Positions 1 to 7,114 of a stretch of DNA of 10,772 nt are shown piece by piece. The stretch covers positions 1-10,772 of the forward strand of contig JAFPCE010000230.1 in NCBI GenBank assembly GCA_017390245.1. The letters are read 5' to 3'. Made by a program: the position numbers and the translations under genes. The stretch's first letter is position 1. Every line of letters begins with the position of its first letter. Source of the DNA: Selenomonadaceae bacterium. GTDB lineage: Bacteria; Bacillota; Negativicutes; Selenomonadales; Selenomonadaceae. Under the pieces are notes generated by a model. It had not been told where the DNA came from, did not search any database, and was given only the letters and a program-made list of their open reading frames with translations.

Positions 1-964
1 CTTCACCAATGGCAGAAAATATAAAATCTGTATGCACCTCTGGTATCAGTTCAGGATGGCCATGGGTAAAGCCTGTTCCCCAGACACCGCCTGCTCCGAA
101 GGCAAATAGCGACTGGACAACCTGATAGGCCTGTCCTGCTGGATCCGCCCAGGGATTCATCCAGATATTAAATCTCACCTGCACATGGCCAAACAGCTTG
201 TAGCTCGCCACAGCCGCCAGGCAGAAGAATCCAAGGGCAATAAATACGTATGATTTACTGCCGGTGGCCATATATGTCATAAACACCGCCATGCAGAAAA
301 ACAATAATGCTGAGCCCAAATCCCTCTGCACAACAAACATCAGGATAGCCATGCCCCAGATACATAAAAGCGGGGCAATAAACTTCAACGGCGGTAATTC
401 CAAAAACAAAAATCTTTTTTTAGCTCCCTCCAGCACCTCTCGGTGATCTGAAAGGAATGCTGCCAGAAACAGTACCAGCAGTATTTTGCCAAACTCTGAT
501 GGCTGCACCTGAACCGGCCCTAAAACCAGCCAGTTTTTACTGCCGCCTATTTCTGTACCAAATAACAGGGAAAGGCATAATACCAGAATAGTACATATTC
601 CCAGAATGTACTGATATTGCATCAATTCCCGTAAAAACCTGGAAAAGTGTACCACCACCATCATCACCGCCAGGCCGATTATCAGCCATCTCAGCTGTGG
701 TATACACAGCACAGGCTTCAGTCTGGCCAGCATAATAATGCCAATATTAGCAAAGAAAATAACTATGGGCAAAAGCCAGACATCACCATAGCTTTTCTTT
801 CTCAGCAAATATATCTGCGCCCCAAATGCTGCAGCCATAGCTGCTCCGGCCCAGGGAAGTGGTGCCAGGTTCATCTGGGGATATTCTTTGAGCATTAATA
901 TACCCAGGCCGCAAAACAAAATCACAAAATCAATGGCCATGAGAATTAAGCTTTTATTCTTCAT
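1..964 (-). CDS. SEDS-family peptidoglycan glycosyltransferase (FtsW/RodA/SpoVE), 3' end cut by window edge
   Basis: This is an integral membrane protein of the SEDS family, which polymerises glycan strands from lipid II at the outer face of the membrane, usually paired with a class B PBP. The frame is open for 321 codons from ATG at 964 to the window edge; family members are usually about 370-420 residues, so roughly 50-100 are missing. Visible signatures are WLVLGPVQVQPSEFGK (residues 145-160), DLGSALLF (215-222), NPWADPAGQAYQ (270-281) and PEVHTDFIFSAIGE (308-321), matching the PEAHTDFIF region of FtsW. About nine hydrophobic segments are seen, the first near residues 7-25. A strong ribosome site (GGTGGAG, 4 nt before the ATG) supports this start, which overlaps the end of the phosphatase gene by 11 bases. 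Gene order favours a RodA-like partner of a downstream PBP, but FtsW versus RodA cannot be settled here. Confidence 0.93.
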   Translation of the reverse strand, partial: MKNKSLILMAIDFVILFCGLGILMLKEYPQMNLAPLPWAGAAMAAAFGAQIYLLRKKSYGDVWLLPIVIFFANIGIIMLARLKPVLCIPQLRWLIIGLAVMMVVVHFSRFLRELMQYQYILGICTILVLCLSLLFGTEIGGSKNWLVLGPVQVQPSEFGKILLVLFLAAFLSDHREVLEGAKKRFLFLELPPLKFIAPLLCIWGMAILMFVVQRDLGSALLFFCMAVFMTYMATGSKSYVFIALGFFCLAAVASYKLFGHVQVRFNIWMNPWADPAGQAYQVVQSLFAFGAGGVWGTGFTHGHPELIPEVHTDFIFSAIGE

Positions 965-1675
965 AGTACTCCACCACAATTATGGAAATATTATCCTTAC
1001 CGCCAGCAGCTTTGGCACATTCCACCAGCGCTTCAGCTCTGTTCTTGCACTGCTTTGCTTCCAATACTGTCTGAATAGCTGGTTCTGTCACCATATTAGT
1101 CAGTCCGTCAGAGCACAGCAGCATAATATCCCCCTGCTCTAGCTGGAAGCTCCCTGTATCTACCTGCAGCGTCTCCTCTGCACCAACTGCCCGCAGCAGT
1201 TTGTTCCGGTCAGGATGGTTTTCGGCTTCCTGCGGGGTGATGCTGCCCATAGCTAAAAGTGTATTTACATAGGTATGATCACTGGTAATCTGCTGCAGAG
1301 AAGACCGGCGCAGTAAATACAATCTGCTATCGCCTACATGGGCCCACATAGCCTTGCTGCCAGCAACATGCAGCATAGTAGCTGTTGTACCCATGCCAAA
1401 GCGTTCAGGATGTTCTCAATACTTGTCAGTATGCCATAATTGCCTGCCTGAAACAGCTCCTGCATATCATTTTCAGTAGAGATTTCCTTATATTCAGATA
1501 AATACTTATCAGCAATATCTGTAAATATACGGCTGGCTATTTCACCTGCAGCATGGCCGCCCATGCCATCAGCCACCACAAAATCCCCAGGAGGCCGGCA
1601 CAGGAGACTGTCTTCATTCAGCTCACGCACTAAGCCAATATCTGTGGCTTCTTCATATCTGACCAACCCTGTCAC
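954..1675 (-). pseudogene. PP2C-family Ser/Thr protein phosphatase (Stp/PstP-like), split by a one-base frameshift
   Basis: PPM/PP2C phosphatases use two metal ions to dephosphorylate phospho-Ser/Thr proteins and counteract PASTA kinases. The N-terminal half, in one frame (stop TAG at 1334-1336), carries [13 protein letters not shown] and the metal-binding DGMGGH motif. The C-terminal half, in another frame (1415 down to 954), carries [23 protein letters not shown] and the final GGKDNIS. Homology switches frame at [13 protein letters not shown] near 1410-1417; one extra base there would give a continuous protein of about 237 residues, normal for this family. Neither half has all the metal ligands, so as written the gene should not give an active enzyme. 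The start is uncertain: GTG at 1675 overlaps the stop of the upstream FHA gene, but its GGGAGG ribosome site overlaps that codon, so TTG at 1666, 8 nt after the site, is the better start ([11 protein letters not shown]). A real mutation, a phase-variable state or a sequence error are all possible. Confidence 0.85.
1410..1417 (-). other. Frameshift site in the PP2C gene
   Basis: On the minus strand this reads GAGAACAT. The upstream frame reads GAG AAC ATC (E-N-I), while the conserved downstream frame reads CAT CCT GAA CGC (H-P-E-R) into FGMGTT. Changing from one to the other needs base 1412 to be read twice, which equals one missing base (for example AACCAT reduced to AACAT). The downstream frame is closed immediately upstream by TGA at 1416-1418, so the break is confined to this spot if the conserved residues are to be kept. 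No X-XXY-YYZ slippery heptamer is present in the right phase, and there is no homopolymer longer than two bases at the site. Confidence 0.8.
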
Positions 1676-2127
1676 CTCCCAAACTGTAATACAACAGTAC
1701 CGACGCTAATCATATCACCAGACTGCAGATACTGTCTGCCTTCCAGCTCCTGTCCATTCACTAACGTCCTGTTCCTGCTGCCCAGATCCTCTATAACATA
1801 TAAATTATTATACAAGGTAATCACCGCATGATGATGAGATACATAGCCATCGTTAATCACAATATCGTTATCATCACTGCGGCCAATACTGATTTGCTCA
1901 GTAAAAGCAAAGCGCCGGCCAATCATGCGCTGGTCTATTGCCTCCAGCACTGTCAGCACTGCTTCCTCCACTGTTATCTCGGTTTCCGTATAAATATCTG
2001 TGCGTATTGCCTTGCTGTCTTTTGCCATAAAGTTTATAGCCTTATAAACAAACAGCAGCAAAAATATCAATAGTCCATATTGCAGGACTATGCCCAATAC
2101 CTTTATTCCTATTGCTGTTGCTTCCAT
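1672..2127 (-). CDS. Membrane-anchored FHA-domain protein (FhaB-like)
   Basis: This 151-residue protein has one N-terminal membrane segment (about residues 8-34), a charged linker (35-75) and a C-terminal forkhead-associated domain (about 76-151). FHA domains bind phosphothreonine peptides, so the likely role is a membrane-tethered reader of Ser/Thr kinase signals at the cell envelope. FHA landmarks are IGR (81-83), SHHHA (97-101) with the conserved Ser and His, DLGSRNRT (114-121) and VNG (123-125). The usual Asn-Gly-Thr is Asn-Arg-Thr here (Arg120), a departure in the loop next to the peptide-binding surface. The gene starts one base after the stop of the FhaA-like gene, with a GAGGT ribosome site about 8 nt before ATG, and its stop overlaps the start region of the PP2C gene, so the three are probably translated together. 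The order matches actinobacterial fhaB; orthology is inferred from context and architecture. Confidence 0.88.
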   Translation of the reverse strand: MEATAIGIKVLGIVLQYGLLIFLLLFVYKAINFMAKDSKAIRTDIYTETEITVEEAVLTVLEAIDQRMIGRRFAFTEQISIGRSDDNDIVINDGYVSHHHAVITLYNNLYVIEDLGSRNRTLVNGQELEGRQYLQSGDMISVGTVVLQFGR

Positions 2128-2128
2128 A

Positions 2129-2878
2129 TTAAATTACCTCATACAAGAGCACAGTTTCACCGATAGCTATCTCATCACCAGGATGTAATAGCTGCGGTGC
2201 CACCACCAGCTGCTTATTGATATAGGTGCCATTTAAGCTCTCTGCATCATACAAAATATGGCGATGGCGCTCATAGGTTATATAGGCATGCACACGAGAC
2301 GCATTAGCATCTGTCAAAATAAAATCATTGTTAACCCGTCTGCCCAGATAAATTGGTTTTTCACCAAACTCCAGATAAGAATCTATATCTGGTCCCTCCA
2401 CTGCCAGCAGGCTTGCAGATTTATACTCTGCAGGCAGATTCAGTGGCGGATTGAAATCAGATTTATCCAGCACAATAGTATTACTTTCTACTTCTCCTGC
2501 CATTGCCTCCTGCTGAGCTGGGTCAGTAAAGCTGGATAAAATACGGCAGGTTCCCTTAGGTATATCATCATTACTATTAACAGTAATATTCAATACACCA
2601 TCCATAAAGCAGTTATTGCGGATTACCAGCTTTTCTGTCTGCAAATACAGCTCATCCAGAAATTTTCTGGCACACAGCTTCTGGTAGTCAGCACTGGTTA
2701 ACTCAATACAATAGGAATTAGGGACGACAGTTTCACTGCTCCCCTTTTTCCTTTTATGTAATAATTCCCGTTCCAGCTGCTTTAATACCTCAGCCGGTTC
2801 TACAACACTGCCCAGCTTGCGGTTAAAGAAGCCTTCTATATGTTTTTCTAAAAAAGATTCCAGATTGCCAATTGACAT
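2129..2878 (-). CDS. FhaA-like protein: DUF3662 (FhaA N-terminal) plus FHA domain
   Basis: This 249-residue soluble protein has no membrane segment. Residues 1 to about 115 match the DUF3662/FhaA N-terminal family: LESFLEKHIEGFFNRKLGSV, then the EPAEVLKQLERELL helix, VVPNSYCIELTSADYQKL and a basic RKFLDELY stretch. After a linker (about 116-155) comes a C-terminal FHA domain with LGR (178-180), ASRVHAYI (193-200) and the textbook SLNGTYIN (214-221), so the phosphothreonine-binding residues look intact. In actinobacteria, FhaA binds phosphorylated envelope proteins such as MviN and sits upstream of fhaB-pstP-rodA; the same order here suggests a similar role in linking kinase signalling to wall synthesis, which is inference. 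The start is well supported by AGGAGG 6 nt before the ATG. It is the first gene of its cluster, behind a candidate promoter at 2912-2940. Confidence 0.9.
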   Translation of the reverse strand: MSIGNLESFLEKHIEGFFNRKLGSVVEPAEVLKQLERELLHKRKKGSSETVVPNSYCIELTSADYQKLCARKFLDELYLQTEKLVIRNNCFMDGVLNITVNSNDDIPKGTCRILSSFTDPAQQEAMAGEVESNTIVLDKSDFNPPLNLPAEYKSASLLAVEGPDIDSYLEFGEKPIYLGRRVNNDFILTDANASRVHAYITYERHRHILYDAESLNGTYINKQLVVAPQLLHPGDEIAIGETVLLYEVI

Positions 2879-2911
2879 AAAGTGCCTCCTACAGACAATA
2901 CTTATCTTTTT

Positions 2912-2940
2912 ATTTTACCCCTATTATCACTGCAAGTAAA
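2912..2940 (-). promoter_or_regulatory. Candidate sigma-A promoter for the fhaA-fhaB-PP2C-SEDS cluster
   Basis: On the minus strand TTTACT (2940-2935) and TAAAAT (2917-2912) are separated by exactly 17 bases, which fits a housekeeping -35/-10 pair with a weak -35 and a good -10. Transcription would begin near 2905, giving a leader of about 27 nt before the fhaA-like ATG at 2878. The assignment rests on sequence pattern and position only. Confidence 0.4.
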
Positions 2941-2971
2941 TAAAAATCAGCAGTTATCAGCTTTTGCTGAT
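2936..2971 (-). terminator. Nested inverted repeat with T-rich tail at the end of rlmN, possible weak terminator
   Basis: The minus strand reads ATCAGC-AAAA-GCTGAT-AACT-GCTGAT followed by TTTTATTT. The first arm (2971-2966) can pair with either the near copy (2961-2956, 4-nt loop) or the far copy (2951-2946), and the T-run follows the far copy directly. The near hairpin covers the last codons and stop of rlmN. The 6-bp AT-containing stem is weak, so partial read-through from the translation operon into the FHA cluster is plausible. The T-rich tail overlaps the -35 of the candidate promoter. Confidence 0.4.
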
Positions 2972-3997
2972 ATATTTATTTCTCAGCTGGCCACAGGCAG
3001 CCTGGATATCATTGCCCATTTCCCGGCGCACGGTAGCCGTAATATGATGCTCCAGCAGATAATTCTCAAAGAACTCTATACGTGCCAATGATGGCCGGCG
3101 CCAGTCCTTTTCAGCCACAGGATTAATAGGAATCAGATTCACGCTGGCCAGCTGGCCCTTTAGAAGCTGCACCAGCTCCTGTGCCTGTTTCAGATTATCG
3201 TTAACTCCGTCAATGAGGATATATTCGTAGGTAACACGGCGATGAGTTATATCACCATAGGCCTTACCTGCCTTAATCACATCTGCCATAGGATATTTTC
3301 TGTTAATAGGCATCAGTTCAGAGCGCAGCTCATTTTCTGGTGCATGTAGGGAAATGGATAAATTCACAGGAATCCCCTCATCTGCCAGCCGGTAAATATT
3401 AGGCACAATGCCAGAGGTGGACAAGGTTATGCTGCGATAGCTCATGCCCAGACTGTAGTCTTCATGCAGCAGGCGGATATAGCGCAGCACGTTATCATAG
3501 TTTGTCAAAGGCTCACCCGAGCCCATAATAACTATGGTATCTACCTTTTCTCCCTGCTCTTTCAGCAGATCATTTATATAATAGGTCTGAGCCAGCATTT
3601 CTCCCACAGTAAGATTTCTCACCATGCCATGCAGCGTTGAGGCACAGAAAGCGCAGCCCATATTGCAGCCTGCCTGGGAAGATACACAGATGCTGTTACC
3701 ATAAGGCTGGCGCATGAGCACTGTCTCCACTGCCACCCCATCACTGAAGCTTAAGAGAAGCTTAGTGGTTTTGCCATCTCCAGATTCCAGCTTTGCTACG
3801 CTGGCTGCCCTGTCAATGGTACACTCTGCCTCTAAACGCTGGCGCATTGCCTTAGGCAGGTTCTGCATATCCTGAAAGCTTATGGCACTTTTTTTATAAA
3901 GCCACTCTGCCAGCTGTTTGCCGCGGAACTTTGGCAGCCCCCAGCCGGTAACCATATCTGTTATCTGGCTTAAATCCTTGCCAAAAATATTTTCCAT
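2957..3997 (-). CDS. rlmN: 23S rRNA A2503 / tRNA A37 C2-methyltransferase (radical SAM)
   Basis: RlmN puts a methyl group on C2 of A2503 in 23S rRNA at the peptidyl-transferase exit tunnel, and on A37 of some tRNAs, through a radical-SAM ping-pong mechanism. The 346-residue length is normal. The [4Fe-4S]-binding CxxxCxxC is C111-NMG-C115-AF-C118, preceded by SICVSSQAG. A GEPL motif follows at 161-164, written MGSGEPL where MGMGEPL is common, then STSG, NLSISLHAP (212-220), NLIPINPV, and VRREMGNDIQAACGQL containing the methyl-carrying C335. ATG at 3997 shares its A with the TAA stop of rsmB (TAATG), with GAGGAG 6 nt upstream, so translation is coupled to rsmB. It ends in tandem stops TGA TAA. 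RlmN rather than Cfr is favoured by the core-operon context and length. Confidence 0.96.
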   Translation of the reverse strand: MENIFGKDLSQITDMVTGWGLPKFRGKQLAEWLYKKSAISFQDMQNLPKAMRQRLEAECTIDRAASVAKLESGDGKTTKLLLSFSDGVAVETVLMRQPYGNSICVSSQAGCNMGCAFCASTLHGMVRNLTVGEMLAQTYYINDLLKEQGEKVDTIVIMGSGEPLTNYDNVLRYIRLLHEDYSLGMSYRSITLSTSGIVPNIYRLADEGIPVNLSISLHAPENELRSELMPINRKYPMADVIKAGKAYGDITHRRVTYEYILIDGVNDNLKQAQELVQLLKGQLASVNLIPINPVAEKDWRRPSLARIEFFENYLLEHHITATVRREMGNDIQAACGQLRNKYISKS

Positions 3998-5325
3998 TAT
4001 TTTCTCCTCATGCAGGCAATAAAGAAGCCATCTGTGCCATCCCGCTGGGGATAAAGCTGCAGCATATCTGCATCACATTCAAATGGCAGCCTTGGCCCTA
4101 CAGGCTCCAGCTGGAAATCCCTGGCCTGAGCCAAAAATGTATTAACCACGTCCTGATTTTCTTCCCTGGCAATAGTACAGGTGCTATATACTAATATACC
4201 ACCTGGCTTTACTGCGTTAGCCGCACTTTTCAAGATGGCCAGCTGCAGCTCAGGCAGCTCCTTTACCAGCTTTTCACTTTTACGCCAACGGGAATCAGGC
4301 TTACGGCGCAATACCCCTAAGCCAGAGCATGGCGCATCCACCAGCACGCGATCAGCCTGCTTAGGATATTCCTTCCAAACCTCACGGGCATCCAGCAGCC
4401 TTGGTTCAATAATATGAATATCCAGCCGCTGGGCATTCTCCTGCACCCTTTCCAGCTTATGTTCATAAATATCACAGGCCACTATACGGCCAATATCATC
4501 CATCAAGGCTGCAATATGTGTAGTTTTACCCCCTGGGGCACTGCATACATCTATCACAAAGTCACCAGGCTCTGGGGATAGTACATGAGCTACCAGCATG
4601 GAGCTTTCATCCTGTACCTGGCAGGCACCATCCTGCAATGGTTCCAATGCATCAAGCGAACCATAATTTTCCAATATCAAGCCCTCATCAGCAAATCGGG
4701 AGCGCACAGCCTCCACCCCCATAGATGTCAGCTGCAAAGCCAGCTCAGATGGATTTGTGCGCAGAGTATTTGTACGCACCACTAAAGGTGGCTGCTGATT
4801 GTTGAACTGGCACAGCTTCACTGCCTCATCATAGCCAAATTCCTTAATCCAGCGGCGTACCAGCCATTCAGGATGCTGCTCCCTTAATGCCAGCTGCAAG
4901 GTCGCCTTCCCTTTGCCTTCTGGAAAATCACCTTTTTCCGGCTCCCGCACCATACTGCGGAGCACGCCATTAACAAAGCCGCTTAAGCCCGCATGCCCAT
5001 AGCCCTTAGCAAGCTCAGTACATTCATTACAGGCTGCAGAATCCGGCACCTTGTCCATATAGCGAATCTGGTACACACCCAGACGCAGGATATTTTTTAC
5101 CACAGCATCTATTTTATTCCAGGGACGGCTGATATATTTCTTTATAATCCAGTCAAGAGTGCCGCCAGCTTTAACTGTCCCATAAACCAGCTCCGTCACA
5201 AATCTTCTGTCTACATCAGAAAGCTGGCTCTTCCTCACTTCTCTGGTCAAAGCCACATTAGCATAAGCATCATTCTGGTATACTTCATTGAGAATTTTTA
5301 AAGCTGTTTCCCTTGCCTTATCCAT
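3997..5325 (-). CDS. rsmB: 16S rRNA m5C967 methyltransferase
   Basis: RsmB (Sun/Fmu family) methylates C967 of 16S rRNA (E. coli numbering) with SAM. At 442 residues it has the full two-part layout: an N-terminal NusB-like RNA-binding domain (about 1-130, with ALKILNEVYQNDAYAN and DRRFVTELVYGTVK) and a Rossmann methyltransferase domain (about 165-442). The SAM-binding signature DVCSAPGGKTTH spans 259-270. The two signature cysteines of m5C enzymes are C333 in DAPCSGLGVL and C383 in YSTCT; the latter is the expected nucleophile. RKPDSRW and the closing DGFFIA are also family features. A GAGGAG ribosome site lies 6 nt before ATG at 5325. It sits 23 bp after the DUF116 gene and overlaps rlmN by one base, so both rRNA methyltransferases should be made from one message. 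Confidence 0.96.
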   Translation of the reverse strand: MDKARETALKILNEVYQNDAYANVALTREVRKSQLSDVDRRFVTELVYGTVKAGGTLDWIIKKYISRPWNKIDAVVKNILRLGVYQIRYMDKVPDSAACNECTELAKGYGHAGLSGFVNGVLRSMVREPEKGDFPEGKGKATLQLALREQHPEWLVRRWIKEFGYDEAVKLCQFNNQQPPLVVRTNTLRTNPSELALQLTSMGVEAVRSRFADEGLILENYGSLDALEPLQDGACQVQDESSMLVAHVLSPEPGDFVIDVCSAPGGKTTHIAALMDDIGRIVACDIYEHKLERVQENAQRLDIHIIEPRLLDAREVWKEYPKQADRVLVDAPCSGLGVLRRKPDSRWRKSEKLVKELPELQLAILKSAANAVKPGGILVYSTCTIAREENQDVVNTFLAQARDFQLEPVGPRLPFECDADMLQLYPQRDGTDGFFIACMRRK

Positions 5326-5348
5326 TTATATCTCCTCTATAATAACAG

Positions 5349-6152
5349 CTATTCCTTATTATCTGTCTTTTTTCCAATAGTGTCTTTATCTATAATGGCC
5401 TCAATAGCCTCCCTGAATTCTGCCAAATCCACGTGGGTATTGTAGCATGGCCCGTTAGGCCTGATATTCATGACGCCCACAGATGGAATTGGATATACAT
5501 CCTGTATACCACTGGTTAAATCCCTTTCGCAGGCAATTGCCACAATGGCCTGTGGCCTTATTTTCTTTACAGTCTGTCTGGCCAGAGTACCACCTGTCAG
5601 TACAAAAAAGTGAAACCCCATTTCCTCTGCCATGGTTACCAGAGCACCCACATCACAGCCACCACAGCGCTTGCAGTTATTAGGGTCTCTGGTTATCTTA
5701 TGAGGGCAGGAGGCCAGCTGCAGACAATGGGGCGTCAGCACCAGCAACCTGTCTGCCGTAACCTTTAAATGACAGTTGCGGATAACAGCATTGCTGACTG
5801 CCACAAAGGAAGCCTCTATTCTCCGTCTGTCAATCCGCAATACCCTGCCTGCTCCCAGAACCACATAAAACAGCATATTTAAAAGCCAGTATGTCTGCCG
5901 GTAAAACAGCTGGGGAATTTTCCAGCCCTTCACTCCTGCCACCACACTGAATATGCCCCAGCCCTGCAGTAAAACAATCACCAGTAGTACTGCACCAAAA
6001 GCAGCTGGTAAAAACTCATGAATACTTTGCAAGCCCAGATATGATATTTTCCAAATGCCAAAAAATATTACAGACAAGGCAATGAGGCTTACTATCAGAA
6101 GACTGATAAATAATCTTTTCTTTGCCTGTATATTTCCTAAAGCACAACTCAT
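5349..6152 (-). CDS. DUF116 family membrane protein with cysteine cluster
   Basis: I recognise this 267-residue protein as DUF116, whose biochemical role is unknown. The N-terminus has two clear hydrophobic segments (about 12-34 and 47-73) and a weaker one (about 86-102). The remainder is a soluble domain with eight cysteines: C127, C143, C149, C160, C163, C166, C208 and C236. The arrangement CP(H)-x9-CKRCGGC at 149-166 and AIACERDL and NGPCYNT later suggest a bound metal or Fe-S cluster, which is inference. GALVTMAEEMGFHFFVLTGGT resembles a Rossmann-like segment. It lies between fmt (26 bp before it) and rsmB (23 bp after it), with a GAGG site 8 nt before ATG, so it is co-transcribed with translation genes. 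Nothing in the sequence shows that it takes part in formylation or rRNA methylation. Confidence 0.85.
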   Translation of the reverse strand: MSCALGNIQAKKRLFISLLIVSLIALSVIFFGIWKISYLGLQSIHEFLPAAFGAVLLVIVLLQGWGIFSVVAGVKGWKIPQLFYRQTYWLLNMLFYVVLGAGRVLRIDRRRIEASFVAVSNAVIRNCHLKVTADRLLVLTPHCLQLASCPHKITRDPNNCKRCGGCDVGALVTMAEEMGFHFFVLTGGTLARQTVKKIRPQAIVAIACERDLTSGIQDVYPIPSVGVMNIRPNGPCYNTHVDLAEFREAIEAIIDKDTIGKKTDNKE

Positions 6153-6178
6153 ATTAAAACCTCAAATATCACTGAAAA

Positions 6179-7114
6179 TCAATTAAATACCATGCCAGCA
6201 GCAATGCCATGGCCACGAACGTAGTCACCTGCATTCATGCGCTTCTTGCTAGGAGGCTGAATCTCCAGTACCTCAATATGGCCTTTGCCAGCAGCAACCA
6301 CAAAGCCCTTCTTAGTCAGTTCTTCTACTTCCCCTGGCTGTCCCTTGGCTTCACCTGGCAGCACCCTGGTCTGCCAGAACTTAAAGCCCTTGCCATCTAA
6401 ATTGCTCCAGGCTACTGGCCAGGAATTCAGACCGCGAATCAGGTTATGTACCTCTGCCGCAGATTTTGTCCAGTCAATATGGGCAATTTCCTTATTCAGC
6501 ATACCTGCATAGTTGGAAATGGAATCATCCTGCTTTTCTGGCTGAATAGTGCCAGCTGCCAGTCCGTCCACTGTATCGGCAAGGAGACGGGACCCCATAG
6601 CCATCAGTTTATCATGAAGCTCTTCTGTAGTCATTTCCTCAGTTATGGCAACACTATCCTTTAACAGCATATCACCAGTATCCAGTCCTGCATCCATCAG
6701 CATAGTGGTAACACCAGTTTCAGTCTCACCATTGATAATGGACCAGTGAATAGGAGCAGCCCCTCTGTAACGTGGCAAAAGGGATGCATGAACATTAACA
6801 CAGCCAAGTCTTGGAATATCAAGAATACGCTGGGACAAAATCTGCCCAAAGGCCACTACCACAATTAAATCTGGGGCCATTTCCTCCAGTTTAGCAGTAA
6901 ACTCATCTGTCTTAATCTTTTCAGGCTGATACACAGGCAGATTATATTCTAAAGCCACCTGCTTTACTGGAGATGCCTGCAGATTATGGCCTCTGCCTTT
7001 TGGTCTGTCTGGCTGGGTAATAACTGCTATAACCTCAGTTTTCTCCTGCAATGTACGCAAACATGGCACAGCAAAATCAGGAGTGCCCATAAAAATAGTT
7101 CTTAATTTCTGCAT
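6179..7114 (-). CDS. fmt: Methionyl-tRNA formyltransferase
   Basis: Fmt transfers a formyl group from 10-formyl-tetrahydrofolate to Met-tRNAfMet, making the initiator tRNA for bacterial translation. The 311-residue length is typical. The N-terminal catalytic domain (about 1-205) has FMGTPDFAVPCL (8-19), the folate-binding SLLPRYRG (111-118) and the catalytic triad N107, H109 and D145 in VNVHASLLP and MDAGLDTGDML. The C-terminal tRNA-binding domain (about 207-311) includes IDWTKSAAEVHNLIRGLNSWPVAW. ATG at 7114 overlaps the TGA stop of def by one base (TGATG), with a GGGAG site about 10 nt upstream, so fmt is translationally coupled to def. This def-fmt pair is conserved in many bacteria. Confidence 0.97.
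   Translation of the reverse strand: MQKLRTIFMGTPDFAVPCLRTLQEKTEVIAVITQPDRPKGRGHNLQASPVKQVALEYNLPVYQPEKIKTDEFTAKLEEMAPDLIVVVAFGQILSQRILDIPRLGCVNVHASLLPRYRGAAPIHWSIINGETETGVTTMLMDAGLDTGDMLLKDSVAITEEMTTEELHDKLMAMGSRLLADTVDGLAAGTIQPEKQDDSISNYAGMLNKEIAHIDWTKSAAEVHNLIRGLNSWPVAWSNLDGKGFKFWQTRVLPGEAKGQPGEVEELTKKGFVVAAGKGHIEVLEIQPPSKKRMNAGDYVRGHGIAAGMVFN

Noticed and set aside
647..1142. Plus-strand open frames opposite the SEDS and PP2C genes, including a His-rich start
   Set aside because: The His run is the complement of GTG/ATG-rich membrane-segment codons, and no ribosome site or family resemblance is seen.
1337..1418. Programmed -1 ribosomal frameshifting in the PP2C gene
   Set aside because: No X-XXY-YYZ heptamer occurs in the correct phase in the overlap; the GGGCCCA near 1339-1345 is out of phase and lies far past the point where homology changes frame.
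954..1675. Two separate overlapping genes (954-1394 and 1334-1675)
   Set aside because: Each half holds complementary parts of one PP2C domain, the ATG at 1394 has no ribosome site, and that ATG is the internal Met of the conserved GMGTT motif.
2912..2934. Alternative promoter using TTGCAG as the -35 for TAAAAT at 2917-2912
   Set aside because: The spacing is only 12 bases; TTTACT at 17 bases fits better.
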